Assembly: GCF_021560035.1 (NCBI RefSeq)
Contig: NZ_CP074373.1
Location: 554,001 to 618,000 of the forward strand
Length of the DNA stretch: 64,000 bases
Direction: 5' to 3'
DNA from: Virgibacillus sp. NKC19-16
GTDB taxonomy: Bacteria > Bacillota > Bacilli > Bacillales > Amphibacillaceae
The notes beneath the pieces are model-generated. The model was not told the origin of the DNA, ran no database searches, and saw nothing but the letters and a program-made list of their open reading frames with translations. Position numbers and translations under genes: made by a program. Below, piece after piece: positions 8,128-17,548 of this stretch (its first letter is position 1; each line of letters opens with the position of its first letter).

Positions 8128-9105
8128 CTAATGCTCTCTCTCCGTTTCCAAAGGTTTTAACTTACCCTCGATTTCCTCGCGCTGATCCTCAAAATAAGGC
8201 GGTAAGGCCAGTGATTCTCCAAGGTATTCAACATCCTCATCTGTAGCAAAACCTGGGCCATCTGTTGCTAATTCAAATAGAATTCCATTAGGCTCACGGA
8301 AATAAAGAGATTTGAAATAAAACCGCTCCACTAAGCCGGAATTAGGTAGCCTGAATTCCTGCAGACGGTCCCTCCAAAGAGTCAATTCTTCTTCATTAGC
8401 TACACGAAATGCAACATGGTGAACACTTCCACGCCCAGGTCTTTCACGCGGCAAATCATTACGCACCTCAAGATGGATCTCTGCACCAGTACCACCTTCA
8501 CCGGTAGAAAAAACGAGAATATCTTCTTGGCCGCCAATTTGAGATGGGTAGCTGCCAACTTGTTTAAATGTAAGAAGTTCTGTCAACACGTTGATCGTTG
8601 GTCCAGGATCTTGTACGGTTAATTTACTCGGTCCGAGTCCAATAATTCCTTTTTCCACTGGAACGCTGCTATGCTCCCAGACCTTCCCACCTGCTACGCC
8701 TGCGTTTGTTTCATCAGAAATCAAAGTTAAACGCTGTCGTTCAGGGTCACGGAAATGAATGACTTTTCTCTCGCCTTGATTTGAGATCCCGTCATGATCA
8801 ATGTCATATTCATTGAAATGATTTTCAAAGTAGTCTAATGCAGCATCATTTGGTACACGTAAGGAAGTACCGGAAATACTGCTAATTCCTTGATAGGTTG
8901 TTCCTGCATGCGGAATTTCGAAAAAAGTTAAGTCAGTCCCGGGATTTCCAACTTCGTCTGCGTAAAACAGGTGATAAACAGATGTGTCATCCTGATTAAC
9001 TGTTTTCTTGACGAGACGCATTCCTAATAGTTCTGTATAAAAGTGATAATTATTTTTTGCATTTGCCGTAAGAGCCGATACATGGTGAATCCCTTTTAGC
9101 TCCAT
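8128..9105 (-). CDS. mhqO: Ring-cleaving dioxygenase, MhqO/MhqA type
   Basis: A 325-residue protein made of two vicinal-oxygen-chelate modules. GIHHVSALTANAKNNYHFYTELLGMRLVKKTVNQDD opens the first; GSVHHVAFRVANEEE and GILFELATDGPGF in the second supply the His and Glu metal ligands. In Bacillus the MhqA/MhqO enzymes are induced by quinones and catechols and open the aromatic ring using Fe(II). The start is ATG 9105 behind AAGGAGG. It appears monocistronic, with its own terminator downstream. The family is clear; the quinone role comes from B. subtilis. Confidence 0.85.
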   Translation of the reverse strand: MELKGIHHVSALTANAKNNYHFYTELLGMRLVKKTVNQDDTSVYHLFYADEVGNPGTDLTFFEIPHAGTTYQGISSISGTSLRVPNDAALDYFENHFNEYDIDHDGISNQGERKVIHFRDPERQRLTLISDETNAGVAGGKVWEHSSVPVEKGIIGLGPSKLTVQDPGPTINVLTELLTFKQVGSYPSQIGGQEDILVFSTGEGGTGAEIHLEVRNDLPRERPGRGSVHHVAFRVANEEELTLWRDRLQEFRLPNSGLVERFYFKSLYFREPNGILFELATDGPGFATDEDVEYLGESLALPPYFEDQREEIEGKLKPLETEREH

Positions 9106-9187
9106 AGAAAACTCCTCCTTAGCAGGTAACTATAAGATTATCCTGAATTCAATATAAAATTAGTATAAACCAATTGTAGTAATTCGT

Positions 9188-9766
9188 CTACTTGTCTGCT
9201 TCATCTCGAGTCCCATCAGGAGTTGGCCGCATGCCTCTTTGGAGTTGGTTAATGCTTAATCCGAAATCCATTTGCAGGTGTGGGTAATCTCTGAAATTCT
9301 CCCAGTCGCCGCCCCATTCAAATCCTAATTCCTTAGCAAGACCAGCGACTTCAAACCAGTCTGCATCCCCGTTATCATTTCCGTCATAATGAATATCCCA
9401 AATAATATCACCATTATCATCAACAAGTGCATAATCTATGGCCAGTCCATAATTATGATACGATTCGCCACCTCTTGCATTTGTAACAATGTTTCCACTT
9501 GTCGATCTTCCTTGCTCATATAATTCATTTTGTCTTTCAATAGAACGCGTTTCATCCGTAATAACAACATCAATATCTATAGCTGCTGCTTGATCCAGCA
9601 GCTCATTTTTCTTTTCCTCAACAATTGGATGCAGTTCAGTTGGAAGGTCTGCATCTTCACCCATATCTATATAGTTATCTTCCATGCGATTATAGAAAAC
9701 GAATATAATGATTAAAAATAAAATAATAATCATCCATGGAAAGAGTATTTTTTTAATGCCTTTCAT
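9188..9766 (-). CDS. Membrane-anchored M15 peptidase, CwlK/VanY-like
   Basis: A 192-residue protein with an N-terminal membrane anchor (residues about 9-26) and an extracellular peptidase M15 domain. The zinc motif SYHNYGLAIDY supplies the first His and the Asp, and YPHLQM supplies the last His. These match the L-Ala-D-Glu endopeptidase CwlK and the D,D-carboxypeptidase VanY/VanX group, with ESYHNYGLAID favouring CwlK. It would trim wall peptides outside the membrane. It is a single gene with start ATG 9766 behind GAGAGGATC. Confidence 0.8.
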   Translation of the reverse strand: MKGIKKILFPWMIIILFLIIIFVFYNRMEDNYIDMGEDADLPTELHPIVEEKKNELLDQAAAIDIDVVITDETRSIERQNELYEQGRSTSGNIVTNARGGESYHNYGLAIDYALVDDNGDIIWDIHYDGNDNGDADWFEVAGLAKELGFEWGGDWENFRDYPHLQMDFGLSINQLQRGMRPTPDGTRDEADK

Positions 9767-9974
9767 GTTGTTAGATCCTCTCTTCTAGAACATTACTGAT
9801 ATCTATTTTATCACTTCATTGCGGGTGACTTCGAGCTTTTTATCCTGAGAGCTTCTCATAATTACTATCGAAATGAAATCGTAAAAAGGGGCATGGAATT
9901 CCAGAAAATTTTGCGTTATAATAAGGTCAAGCCACCTTGAGATAACGGTTTTCCTAAAAAATGAACTTTTCCAC

Positions 9975-10003
9975 TTGAAAAATAAAACGTTTACATATAT
10001 GAT
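9975..10003 (+). promoter_or_regulatory. uxaC-gnd promoter with an overlapping cre-like site
   Basis: TTGAAA (9975-9980), a 17-bp spacer, then TATGAT (9998-10003). The spacer contains AAAACGTTTACA, which matches 12 of 14 positions of the CcpA cre consensus TGWAARCGYTWNCW. The same TTGAAA-17-TATGAT arrangement, with a cre-like spacer, recurs at 41570. Confidence 0.7.
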
Positions 10004-10021
10004 AATAGTATATGAGATCGA

Positions 10022-10044
10022 TAGTTTGTTTAGTAAACAAATTA
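10022..10044. promoter_or_regulatory. XylR-type (ROK) operator upstream of uxaC
   Basis: The core TTTGTTTAGTAAACAAA spans 10025-10041 inside a longer dyad (TAG...TTA). It lies 19-22 bp past the -10 box, where a bound repressor would block transcription. It matches B. subtilis XylR operators and the six other sites in this window (14684, 29413, 34843, 34881, 41614, 43245). Confidence 0.8.
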
Positions 10045-10067
10045 AAACATAAGAGGAGGAGACATAA

Positions 10068-10076
10068 ATGAAATAG
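10068..10076 (+). other. Two-codon leader ORF (Met-Lys-stop) with strong ribosome site
   Basis: GAGGAGGAGA (10053-10062) is followed by ATG AAA TAG. A near-optimal Shine-Dalgarno here serves only this minimal ORF, 50 bp before uxaC. Comparable leader ORFs follow the operators at 29413, 34881 and 43245. Confidence 0.5.
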
Positions 10077-10126
10077 TTTTAACCGGAAAATCAAAGACTA
10101 CTACACACAAAAATGAAGAAAGGTTG

Positions 10127-11530
10127 ATGAAATTGAAAACATTTATTACCGATGATTTCCTATTATATAATGAAACAGCAAAAGACCTCTATCATAATAC
10201 AGCAAAACATTTACCGATCATAGATTACCATAATCACCTGAACCATGATGAAATTCTGCAGGATAAAAATTACAATAACTTGTCTGAAATTTGGCTTGCC
10301 GGTGATCATTATAAATGGAGAGCGATGCGGGCGAATGGTGCGGATGAAGCTTATGTTACCGGAGACAAGAGTGATTACGAGAAATTTCTAGCATGGGCTA
10401 AAACAGTGCCAAATACATTCGGTAATCCGTTGTACCACTGGACGCATCTGGAATTATTACGTTATTTTGATATAGATGAAGTGCTCAATGAAGAATCAGC
10501 ACCGGCCATTTGGGAGGAAGCAAATCGAAAGCTTCGTGCACCGGAGCTGTCAGTAAGGTCTATGCTTAAAAAAGACAATGTGGAATTTGTCGGAACAACA
10601 GATGATCCAACAGATGACCTCGCAAACCATATTCAATTAGCGAAGGAAGGCTTTTCTCCTAAAGTGTCACCATCTTTCCGTCCGGATAAGGGATTGGGCA
10701 TTGAAAAAGATGACTTCCTGCCATGGGTGGAAAAGTTAGGTCAGGTCACGAGCGCTACGATTGAAACCTATGATGCTTTCCTTGATGCATTAGCCAAACG
10801 CGTAGATTATTTTGATGAGCATGGCTGCAGAAGCTCGGATCACGGGATCAATGTGTTATATTATGAAAAAGCATCAAAAGATGAAGTTGCCTCTGTTTTT
10901 GCAAAACGCTTAAAAGGGGAAGAGCTTTCTGCAAAAGAAGTGGATCAATTTAAAACATATACATTGCTCTCGCTCGGAGAATTATACGCAGATAAAGGCT
11001 GGGCTATGCAACTTCACATCAGCCCACTCAGAAATAATAATACGAAAATGTTTAAAAAACTTGGACCTGACAGTGGTTTTGACTCCATTAACGATCCGCA
11101 AATTGCTGAAAAGCTGGCAGCGTTACTGGATGCACTAGAAGAAAGAGATAAACTACCAAAAACAATTTTGTATAGCTTAAATGCGAATCATTATGATGTG
11201 CTCGGGGCAATGGCAGGTAATTATCAGAACGCTGAAATCCCTGGAAAGGTTCAGTTTGGAACTGCATGGTGGTTTAATGATACAATTGATGGCATGGAGA
11301 ACCAAATGAAGACATTGGCAAACATCGGACTAATCAGTAATTTCATTGGAATGCTTACTGATTCGAGAAGTTTCCTGTCATTCTCCCGTCATGAATACTT
11401 TAGAAGAATCCTGTGTAATTTGCTGGGGTCCTGGGTAGAAGAAGGGAAAGTACCAAAAGATATGGCACTACTTGAGAAATACGTTCGCGGAATTTGCTAC
11501 GAAAATGCGAAGCGGTATTTTTCCATCTAA
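10127..11530 (+). CDS. uxaC: Glucuronate (uronate) isomerase
   Basis: A 467-residue member of the UxaC branch of the amidohydrolase superfamily. It converts D-glucuronate to D-fructuronate, or D-galacturonate to D-tagaturonate, in the cytoplasm. The N-terminus IIDYHNHLNHDEI carries the metal-binding His pair; WLAGDHYKWRAMRANG and MQLHISPLRNNN are family hallmarks, and SFLSFSRHEYFRRILCNLLG lies near the C-terminus. Length is normal. The start could be ATG 10127 or TTG 10133; the TTG is better spaced from GAAAGG and gives the family-like beginning MKTF. It forms an operon with gnd (33 bp apart) under a XylR-type operator. Confidence 0.92.
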   Translation: MKLKTFITDDFLLYNETAKDLYHNTAKHLPIIDYHNHLNHDEILQDKNYNNLSEIWLAGDHYKWRAMRANGADEAYVTGDKSDYEKFLAWAKTVPNTFGNPLYHWTHLELLRYFDIDEVLNEESAPAIWEEANRKLRAPELSVRSMLKKDNVEFVGTTDDPTDDLANHIQLAKEGFSPKVSPSFRPDKGLGIEKDDFLPWVEKLGQVTSATIETYDAFLDALAKRVDYFDEHGCRSSDHGINVLYYEKASKDEVASVFAKRLKGEELSAKEVDQFKTYTLLSLGELYADKGWAMQLHISPLRNNNTKMFKKLGPDSGFDSINDPQIAEKLAALLDALEERDKLPKTILYSLNANHYDVLGAMAGNYQNAEIPGKVQFGTAWWFNDTIDGMENQMKTLANIGLISNFIGMLTDSRSFLSFSRHEYFRRILCNLLGSWVEEGKVPKDMALLEKYVRGICYENAKRYFSI

Positions 11531-11563
11531 GAACTGAAACTATAGGTAAGGAAGGTAATGAAT

Positions 11564-12970
11564 ATGGCACAACAAATTGGCGTTATTGGTTTAGCGGTTA
11601 TGGGAAAAAATCTGGCTCTCAATATTGAGAGTAGAGGCTATTCCGTTTCTGTATTTAATCGTTCTCCCGAAAAAACAGAAGCTTTTTTGGAGGGCGAGGC
11701 AAAAGGTAAAAATTTTGTAGGAGCTACCAGTATTGAAGAATTCGTTAATTCATTGGAAAAGCCACGCAAAATTTTATTAATGGTTAAAGCAGGTCCTGCA
11801 ACAGATGCAACCATCGAGTCACTGCAACCATACTTGGCAAAAGGTGATGTTCTGATTGATGGTGGAAACACATTATTTGAGGACACCATTCGCCGTAATA
11901 AAGAACTTGAAAAAACAGGCATCCATTTCATTGGAACCGGGGTGTCCGGTGGGGAAGAGGGCGCTCTGAATGGTCCCTCGATTATGCCTGGTGGTCAAAA
12001 GCAAGCTTATGATCTTGTAGCACCTATTTTCGAAGCTATTTCAGCAAAAGTGGATGGCGATCCTTGTACAACTTACATCGGTCCTGATGGTGCCGGCCAT
12101 TTCGTGAAAATGGTTCATAATGGAATTGAATATGGCGATATGCAATTAATCTCTGAAGCGTATTACATTCTAAAACATGTGCTTGGCCTTGATACACAAG
12201 AACTTCACGAGGTATTTTCCGAGTGGAATAAAGGTGAATTGGATAGCTACCTGATTGAAATCACGGCAGACATCTTTACAAAAACAGATGACGAAACAGG
12301 CAAGCCGCTTGTTGATGTGATTTTAGATACAGCAGGTCAAAAGGGCACCGGAAAATGGACGAGCAAGAATGCCTTGGATTTAGGCGTACCACTTCCTTTG
12401 ATTACAGAATCTGTATTTGCCCGTTTTATTTCTGCGATGAAAGAAGAGCGTGTAAAAGCAAGCAAGGTATTAAGCGGCCCGGTAGTTTCAACATTTGAAG
12501 GTAATAAAAATGAATTAATTGAAGCGGTACGGAAAGCACTGTACATGAGTAAAATTGTGTCTTATGCGCAAGGATTTGCTCAAATGCGTGCACAATCGGA
12601 AGAGAATGACTGGAATCTGCGTTATGGGGATATTGCAATGATTTGGCGTGGAGGCTGCATTATTCGTGCCAACTTCCTGCAAAAAATCAAAGAAGCATAT
12701 GACCGTGAACCAAGCTTAACGAACCTATTGCTGGATCCTTATTTCAAGGAAATTGTGGAAGGTTATCAGTCTGCATTGCGTGAAGTTGTTTCCGTAGCGG
12801 TGAAACATGGGATTGCTGTACCATCATTCTCTAGTGCAATCGCATATTATGACAGCTATCGCTCGGAAGATTTGCCAGCTAATCTATTGCAGGCACAGCG
12901 CGATTACTTTGGTGCACATACGTATCAGCGTAAGGATAAAGAAGGCGTCTTTCATACAAACTGGGTTTAA
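11564..12970 (+). CDS. gnd: 6-phosphogluconate dehydrogenase (NADP, decarboxylating)
   Basis: A 468-residue full-length enzyme that oxidises and decarboxylates 6-phosphogluconate to ribulose 5-phosphate. It shows the Rossmann motif [14 protein letters not shown] after beta-2 (NADP preference), the substrate-binding [24 protein letters not shown] with the catalytic Lys just before it (HFVKMVHNG), and [13 protein letters not shown] 11564 is chosen because AAGGAAGG lies 8 bp upstream; ATG 11558 is in frame but too close. Co-transcription with uxaC rather than with the oxidative pentose-phosphate genes suggests that its 6-phosphogluconate comes from uronate via gluconate (inference). Confidence 0.93.
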   Translation: MAQQIGVIGLAVMGKNLALNIESRGYSVSVFNRSPEKTEAFLEGEAKGKNFVGATSIEEFVNSLEKPRKILLMVKAGPATDATIESLQPYLAKGDVLIDGGNTLFEDTIRRNKELEKTGIHFIGTGVSGGEEGALNGPSIMPGGQKQAYDLVAPIFEAISAKVDGDPCTTYIGPDGAGHFVKMVHNGIEYGDMQLISEAYYILKHVLGLDTQELHEVFSEWNKGELDSYLIEITADIFTKTDDETGKPLVDVILDTAGQKGTGKWTSKNALDLGVPLPLITESVFARFISAMKEERVKASKVLSGPVVSTFEGNKNELIEAVRKALYMSKIVSYAQGFAQMRAQSEENDWNLRYGDIAMIWRGGCIIRANFLQKIKEAYDREPSLTNLLLDPYFKEIVEGYQSALREVVSVAVKHGIAVPSFSSAIAYYDSYRSEDLPANLLQAQRDYFGAHTYQRKDKEGVFHTNWV

Positions 12971-12973
12971 GGA

Positions 12974-13016
12974 TAAAAGAACTCCCCAATCTACATTGAT
13001 TGGGGAGTTCTTTTAT
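12974..13016 (+). terminator. Strong terminator after gnd
   Basis: AAAGAACTCCCCAATC, a 6-base loop, GATTGGGGAGTTCTTTTA. The perfect 16-bp stem begins 4 bp after the stop and ends the uxaC-gnd operon. Confidence 0.93.
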
Positions 13017-13069
13017 GATTCGGATGGGGCCATACTGCTATCCGAATACGTAAAGACAAGCGGGGCCGA

Positions 13070-13315
13070 GCTCGAGCGGGGAGTGTCTCAGGTCGAGCGA
13101 GAGGTAGCTCAACTCGAGCGAGAAGAGTATCAACTCAAGCGAGAGCGCAGTCCTCGCTCGGGCAGGAGTAGTTGTCGCTCGAATGAACCCAGTCCCCGCT
13201 CGAGTAGGAGTATCTGTTGCACGAGTGAGCCCTCTTCTCGCTCGAGTGATCGCGAACTTTTCCCGGTCGAGCACCAAGTTGATGAACTCGAGCGACAGCC
13301 CGTCCCCCGCTCGAA
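13070..13315. repeat. 21-bp-period array 2 (TCGAGCGAGA units, orientation switches)
   Basis: TCGAGCG-type cores start at 13072, 13093, 13114 and 13135 in one orientation. The inverted core CGCTCG then starts at 13155, 13176, 13197, 13218 (degenerate) and 13239. Forward cores return at 13267 and 13288, and an inverted one at 13308. Spacing within each block is exactly 21 bp. The inverted blocks could pair with the forward ones in RNA. It lies in the convergent gap between the gnd terminator and the 3' end of the ROK gene. Confidence 0.9.
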
Positions 13316-13348
13316 TAGTAGAACTCCTGTCCTTCTACAGGCTAAAAC

Positions 13349-14554
13349 CTATTGCACTGATTGCCCCATCTTCCTATCTGACGGGATATGATTTTCTGCT
13401 ATATTTAAAAATAGCTCGGGAACTTCCAGGAATCGCTGAATCGCTAATGCACTTGCTCCCATTACACATGCTTTACTTCCAAGCTCAGATAGCGTGATTT
13501 CACGGTACTGACTCATGTTTGAGGTAAGATTGTTTTTAATTTCATTTATGACATTTGGAAATATTTGCAGGACTTCACAATTCAGGACAATTGTTTCCGG
13601 ATTGTACAAATTGATCGTATTATTCAGCCCGATGGAGAGATAGGCGATATAATCATCCATCTGTTCAAAGGTGGCTGGATCCTGATTTGCGATTAATTTT
13701 TTCATATCTTTATGTGTGATTGTCGGCCTATTAAGTCTTTCAGCTAATTGCGCAAATAGACTGGGCTCTGAATTATACATTTCCCAACAACCGTGATTGC
13801 CGCATCTACAAGCCTTGCCACCTGGTGAAATAATCATATGTCCCATTTCACCCGCATACCCATGGTAACCCTTGTGAAGCACGCCATCTAGCATCATCCC
13901 GGCACCAATACCTGAGGATAAATTGATCGCAAGCAAATTATCGCTTTGATGATGTTTATATACTCTCTCCGCATATGCTGATAGGTTAGCACTGTTTTCA
14001 ATTGAAATGTTTATATTTACTTCCTTTTCCAGATCGGCTTTGATGTTTTTATTATGCCATTGAAATTTCGGGACAAAATTAATATGCTCATCAATATTCA
14101 CTGTTCCATGAATCCCGATCATGACACCAACCAATCCATAGCGGCTGTCGGTACATTTCTTGTTATATATGTTGATTTGCTTGGCCAGGGTTTGAACAAT
14201 TTGGTGATAGTCTTCCGTCTTCGGGATAGCTATTTCACTGTGGACAGGATAGCCTAGTAAATCGGATACCGTATATTGTATTTTTGTATAATCAAGATCG
14301 ATGCCAAGCACATATCCAGCTTTTCGATTAATGGATAGCATAATTGGTCTTCTGCCGATCGCATTATGCTCCTGCTGTGTTTCATAAATTAATTCTTCTT
14401 CTAATAAATTAGCAACCTGAACAGAGATTGTTGCCTTATTTAAGCCGGTTAGCTTAGATAAATCTGCCCGTGAAATCATCCCATGTTCAATAATCCGTTG
14501 TAAAATAACACTTCTGTTGATTTTTTTTATATAAGCCCCATCGCCTGTAACCAT
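13349..14554 (-). CDS. ROK-family (XylR-like) transcriptional repressor
   Basis: A 401-residue protein. An N-terminal winged helix-turn-helix (residues about 13-60, ISRADLSKLTGLNKATIS) is fused to a ROK sugar-kinase-like effector domain. The latter has GIDLDYTKI, GIHGTV, NLSSGIGAGMMLDG and the zinc motif CRCGNHGCWE. This is the architecture of XylR and NagC. The gene is divergent from larC1, with a XylR-type operator in between (14684), so it probably controls itself. Seven such operators in the window make it the likely master repressor of the uronate genes. The inducer may be a uronate or an intermediate such as fructuronate (inference). Confidence 0.88.
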   Translation of the reverse strand: MVTGDGAYIKKINRSVILQRIIEHGMISRADLSKLTGLNKATISVQVANLLEEELIYETQQEHNAIGRRPIMLSINRKAGYVLGIDLDYTKIQYTVSDLLGYPVHSEIAIPKTEDYHQIVQTLAKQINIYNKKCTDSRYGLVGVMIGIHGTVNIDEHINFVPKFQWHNKNIKADLEKEVNINISIENSANLSAYAERVYKHHQSDNLLAINLSSGIGAGMMLDGVLHKGYHGYAGEMGHMIISPGGKACRCGNHGCWEMYNSEPSLFAQLAERLNRPTITHKDMKKLIANQDPATFEQMDDYIAYLSIGLNNTINLYNPETIVLNCEVLQIFPNVINEIKNNLTSNMSQYREITLSELGSKACVMGASALAIQRFLEVPELFLNIAENHIPSDRKMGQSVQ

Positions 14555-14683
14555 TTGTATCCCCCTTAATTTCCATCGTGCATTTGTGACTTTAGGTAAC
14601 CGTTGTCATTTCGTTTGCGTACGCAGTAGATTTATTGACGCTAATGTACAACAGTGATATTCTTACATTAATTATAACCTTAA

Positions 14684-14700
14684 TTTGTTTGGTGGACAAA
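14684..14700. promoter_or_regulatory. XylR-type operator in the ROK gene / larC1 divergent region
   Basis: TTTGTTTGGTGGACAAA, flanked by TAA and TTA. It lies 130 bp upstream of the repressor start and 140 bp upstream of larC1, so it can act on either direction. No convincing -35/-10 pair was picked in this 286-bp region. Confidence 0.75.
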
Positions 14701-14840
14701 TTAAATAAATTAAGTTAAGAAATAGCCTACGTAACCTTGTGTATAACATGTAGTGAAAGGGTTTGCAAAATAACATAGGTATAAAATAAATGCAATATTT
14801 TATTGGTATATACATTATAACAGAAAAAGGGGATTTTGAA

Positions 14841-15686
14841 ATGAAAATTCTTTATTTTGATTGCTTTTCTGGGATCAGCGGCGATATGGTCATTGGTTCT
14901 CTGATTGATGCAGGAGCAGATATGACTGTATTGGAGAGTGAATTAAAGAAGCTTCAAATAGATGACGAGTATGAACTGAAACAGAAAATAGTTGTGAAAA
15001 ACGGCATCACCAGCACGAAATTTGATGTGGTATTGTTGAATGAGGAGCCTTCTCATCATGACTACGGGCACGAGCATAGTCATGAGCATCATCATGATCA
15101 CGGTCATAAGCACAACCACGAACACCATCATGACCACAGTCATGAGCATAACCATTCGCATGATCATCATCACCATGATCATCGTTCCTACCGCGACATC
15201 GTACAGCTCATTGAAGCAGCAGATTTCCCGGAGCGGGTAAAGGATACAGCATTGAAAATTTTCAAGAAGATAGGAGAAGCGGAAGGAAAAATTCATGGGA
15301 TGCCGCTTGAGGATGTCCATTTTCATGAGGTTGGAGCAGTTGACTCCATTATTGATATCGTTGGAGCGGCAATATTAATTCACGATCTCGAAATAGAAAC
15401 ATTCAAGGCGTCCCCAATTCCAGTAGGCTCCGGGAAAATTCATATTGACCATGGTGTTTATCCAGTTCCCGCACCAGCGACGCTCGAAATTTTACAAGGT
15501 GTACCATTAGCGCACAGTGATTTGAAAGCCGAGCTGACGACACCAACAGGAGCGGCTATTATAGCAGTTCTTGCAGAGGAATTTTCCAATACGCCATCCA
15601 TGAAAGTAAATCGAATAGGCTATGGGGCCGGGACAAAGACATTTAAAGATCATCCAAATGTGCTTCGCGTTATGATAGGTGAATAA
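14841..15686 (+). CDS. larC1: Nickel-pincer cofactor nickel insertase, N-terminal part (LarC1)
   Basis: A 281-residue protein from ATG 14841 (ribosome site AAAAAGGGG). [19 protein letters not shown] opens the LarC domain. A long His-rich loop (residues about 68-114, His alternating with Asp, Glu, Lys and Asn) is a likely nickel store, and [16 protein letters not shown] follows. LarC uses CTP to insert nickel into the pyridinium bis-thioacid cofactor precursor of LarA-type enzymes. The protein ends where the C-terminal LarC2 domain should start; LarC2 is encoded alone at 34107. No frameshifted continuation exists here, because mgsA starts 25 bp downstream. Expression is probably under the ROK repressor. 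Confidence 0.88.
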   Translation: MKILYFDCFSGISGDMVIGSLIDAGADMTVLESELKKLQIDDEYELKQKIVVKNGITSTKFDVVLLNEEPSHHDYGHEHSHEHHHDHGHKHNHEHHHDHSHEHNHSHDHHHHDHRSYRDIVQLIEAADFPERVKDTALKIFKKIGEAEGKIHGMPLEDVHFHEVGAVDSIIDIVGAAILIHDLEIETFKASPIPVGSGKIHIDHGVYPVPAPATLEILQGVPLAHSDLKAELTTPTGAAIIAVLAEEFSNTPSMKVNRIGYGAGTKTFKDHPNVLRVMIGE

Positions 15687-15711
15687 TTTTTACGAAAAGA
15701 GGGAGAAAAAA

Positions 15712-16122
15712 GTGAAAATTGCTTTGATCGCGCATGATAAAAAGAAAGATGACATTGTTCAGTTTGCCGGGGCCTATAAATACAGCCTGAAAAAACATGA
15801 ACTCTATGCGACAGGTACAACTGGACTGAGAATTGCAGAAAATACAGGATTATCACTTCATCGGTTTCAATCAGGGCCGCTCGGCGGGGACCAGCAAATC
15901 GGTTCCATGGTAGCGGAGAATCAAATGGACATGATTATCTTCTTTCGTGATCCGTTGACTGCACAACCGCATGAACCGGATATTTCTGCGTTAATGCGGC
16001 TTTGTGATGTGTATAACATACCTTTGGCAACGAATATGGGGTCTGCGGAGGTTTTAATTCATGCATTGGAGCGCGGAGATTTGAAGTGGAGAGAAATTAT
16101 TCATGAAAAGAAAGATACATAG
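15712..16122 (+). CDS. mgsA: Methylglyoxal synthase
   Basis: A 136-residue enzyme of normal family length, starting at GTG 15712 (ribosome site AGAGGGAG). It shows the MgsA landmarks in order: [28 protein letters not shown] (catalytic Asp) and [14 protein letters not shown] (catalytic His). MgsA converts dihydroxyacetone phosphate to methylglyoxal and relieves phosphate-starved sugar overload. It directly follows larC1 and is probably co-transcribed. Methylglyoxal detoxification yields D-lactate, a classical LarA substrate, which gives a possible metabolic link to the pincer cofactor gene (inference). Confidence 0.9.
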   Translation: MKIALIAHDKKKDDIVQFAGAYKYSLKKHELYATGTTGLRIAENTGLSLHRFQSGPLGGDQQIGSMVAENQMDMIIFFRDPLTAQPHEPDISALMRLCDVYNIPLATNMGSAEVLIHALERGDLKWREIIHEKKDT

Positions 16123-16313
16123 ATTTGTAGAAATGGGATTAATAAAGCGAGGGCAGACCTTGCATTATTAGTCCTATTTTTGCAATTAAAATCCTATTTT
16201 ATAACAGGTTATTTTCTTATAATAGAAATGCAAACACTTACATCGCAAATTAATTCATAAACAAATGAAAACGGATTCGAAATCGTCAAAAAATATACAA
16301 GGGAGAGTTGAAT

Positions 16314-17459
16314 ATGCAAAAAGTACGATTAGGTATTATAGGTTTTGGTGCACAAGGTGGCGCATACGCAGGGTTTATCATGGAAGGAAGAGTACCAAAC
16401 ATGGAGGTCGCTGCTATTTGCGACATTGATCCAGAGAAAAAAGCAGCAGCCGAAGAAAAGTATCCGGATGTTCCATTTTACGATAACTATATCGATATGC
16501 TGGAAAGTGGCAACATAGATGCAGTGGTTACTTGTGTACCGCACTATCTGCATCCGGAAATGGGTATTGAATCATTAAAGAGAGATATCCATGCGTTAGT
16601 TGAAAAGCCAGCTGGTGTTTATACAAAACAGGTCAAAGAATTAAATGAATTTGCGGTAACAAAGCCGGAAGTAACGTTCGGCATTATGTTCAACCAACGA
16701 ACAAATGAACTCTATCAAAAAGTGAAAGAAGTTATTGATAATGGGGAAATTGGGGCTATCCGCCGGACAAACTGGATTATTACCTCGTGGTGGAGACCAC
16801 AAGGCTATTATGATCAAAGCGCATGGAGAGCAACATGGGAAGGTGAAGGCGGCGGTGTACTTGTGAATCAGGCGCCACATCAGCTTGACCTGCTTCAATG
16901 GATTGCCGGCATGCCGAAGAAAGTATATTCCAATGTGAAATATGGTTATCAAAGAGATATTGCTGTAGAAGATGAAGTAACCGCAATGCTTGATTATGGC
17001 AATGGCGCAACAGGCGTATTTATTACCGCCACACACGATGTGATGGGTACAGACCGATTCGAAATCCATGGAGATAAAGGGAAAATTGTTGTTGATGATA
17101 GTAAGACTGTAACTATTAAACGGCTTAAAACACCGGAATCCGAAATGAGTGCAACGATGAGTATGCAGGATGTAGCGAGCATTTTCATGGGTGGTGACAC
17201 AGGCGATATTTATGAGGAAGAAGTACTGGAGTTTGAAAGTGTATGGGGCGCACAGCACACAGCTGTTATGGAAAACTTCGCAGCAAATGTTTTAGATGGA
17301 ACGCCACTACTTGCTCCTGGTAGTGATGGTATTAATGGTGTTGCATTGGCGAACGCTATTCATCTATCAAGCTGGTTAGGCAAAGAAGTCGATCTCCCAG
17401 TAGATGAGGATTTATATTTAGAGGAATTGAATAAGAAGATTGCAGAAGAGAAAAAATAA
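16314..17459 (+). CDS. Gfo/Idh/MocA-family oxidoreductase 1
   Basis: A 381-residue NAD(P)-dependent dehydrogenase beginning at ATG 16314 (ribosome site GGGAGAG). The Rossmann part has LGIIGFGAQGGAYAG and ICDIDPEKK, the family signature is VEKPAGVYT (catalytic Lys), and the substrate domain has WWRPQGYYDQSAWR and GGGVLVNQAPHQLDLLQW with the catalytic-type His. It is similar to the next dehydrogenase (WFRPKAYYD...GGGVMINQAIHTLDL), so the pair probably arose by duplication. It opens a four-gene operon with two further Gfo/Idh/MocA proteins and a TIM-barrel isomerase. The substrate is unknown; glycosides, uronates and inositols are candidates. Confidence 0.85.
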   Translation: MQKVRLGIIGFGAQGGAYAGFIMEGRVPNMEVAAICDIDPEKKAAAEEKYPDVPFYDNYIDMLESGNIDAVVTCVPHYLHPEMGIESLKRDIHALVEKPAGVYTKQVKELNEFAVTKPEVTFGIMFNQRTNELYQKVKEVIDNGEIGAIRRTNWIITSWWRPQGYYDQSAWRATWEGEGGGVLVNQAPHQLDLLQWIAGMPKKVYSNVKYGYQRDIAVEDEVTAMLDYGNGATGVFITATHDVMGTDRFEIHGDKGKIVVDDSKTVTIKRLKTPESEMSATMSMQDVASIFMGGDTGDIYEEEVLEFESVWGAQHTAVMENFAANVLDGTPLLAPGSDGINGVALANAIHLSSWLGKEVDLPVDEDLYLEELNKKIAEEKK

Positions 17460-17548
17460 TACGTCGTGGAGAGCGATAGAATCGATCGGTTGGGGGAGAA
17501 TTAACCGGAGAGCAATAAGAATCAACCCGAGAAAAAGGGGGCGAGTTA

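Noticed and set aside
13038-13391. ORFs over array 2 such as the 194-residue frame starting inside gnd
   Set aside because: The frame starts within the gnd coding sequence and consists of low-complexity array translation.
14943-15326. Antisense and shifted ORFs rich in Met/Ile/Val over the larC1 His-rich loop
   Set aside because: Shadow of the CAT/GAC-rich codons of the His-rich loop; no ribosome sites.
16229-16242. cre-like site TGCAAACACTTACA upstream of the oxidoreductase operon
   Set aside because: The central CG is not conserved (ACAC), so the match is too weak to claim.
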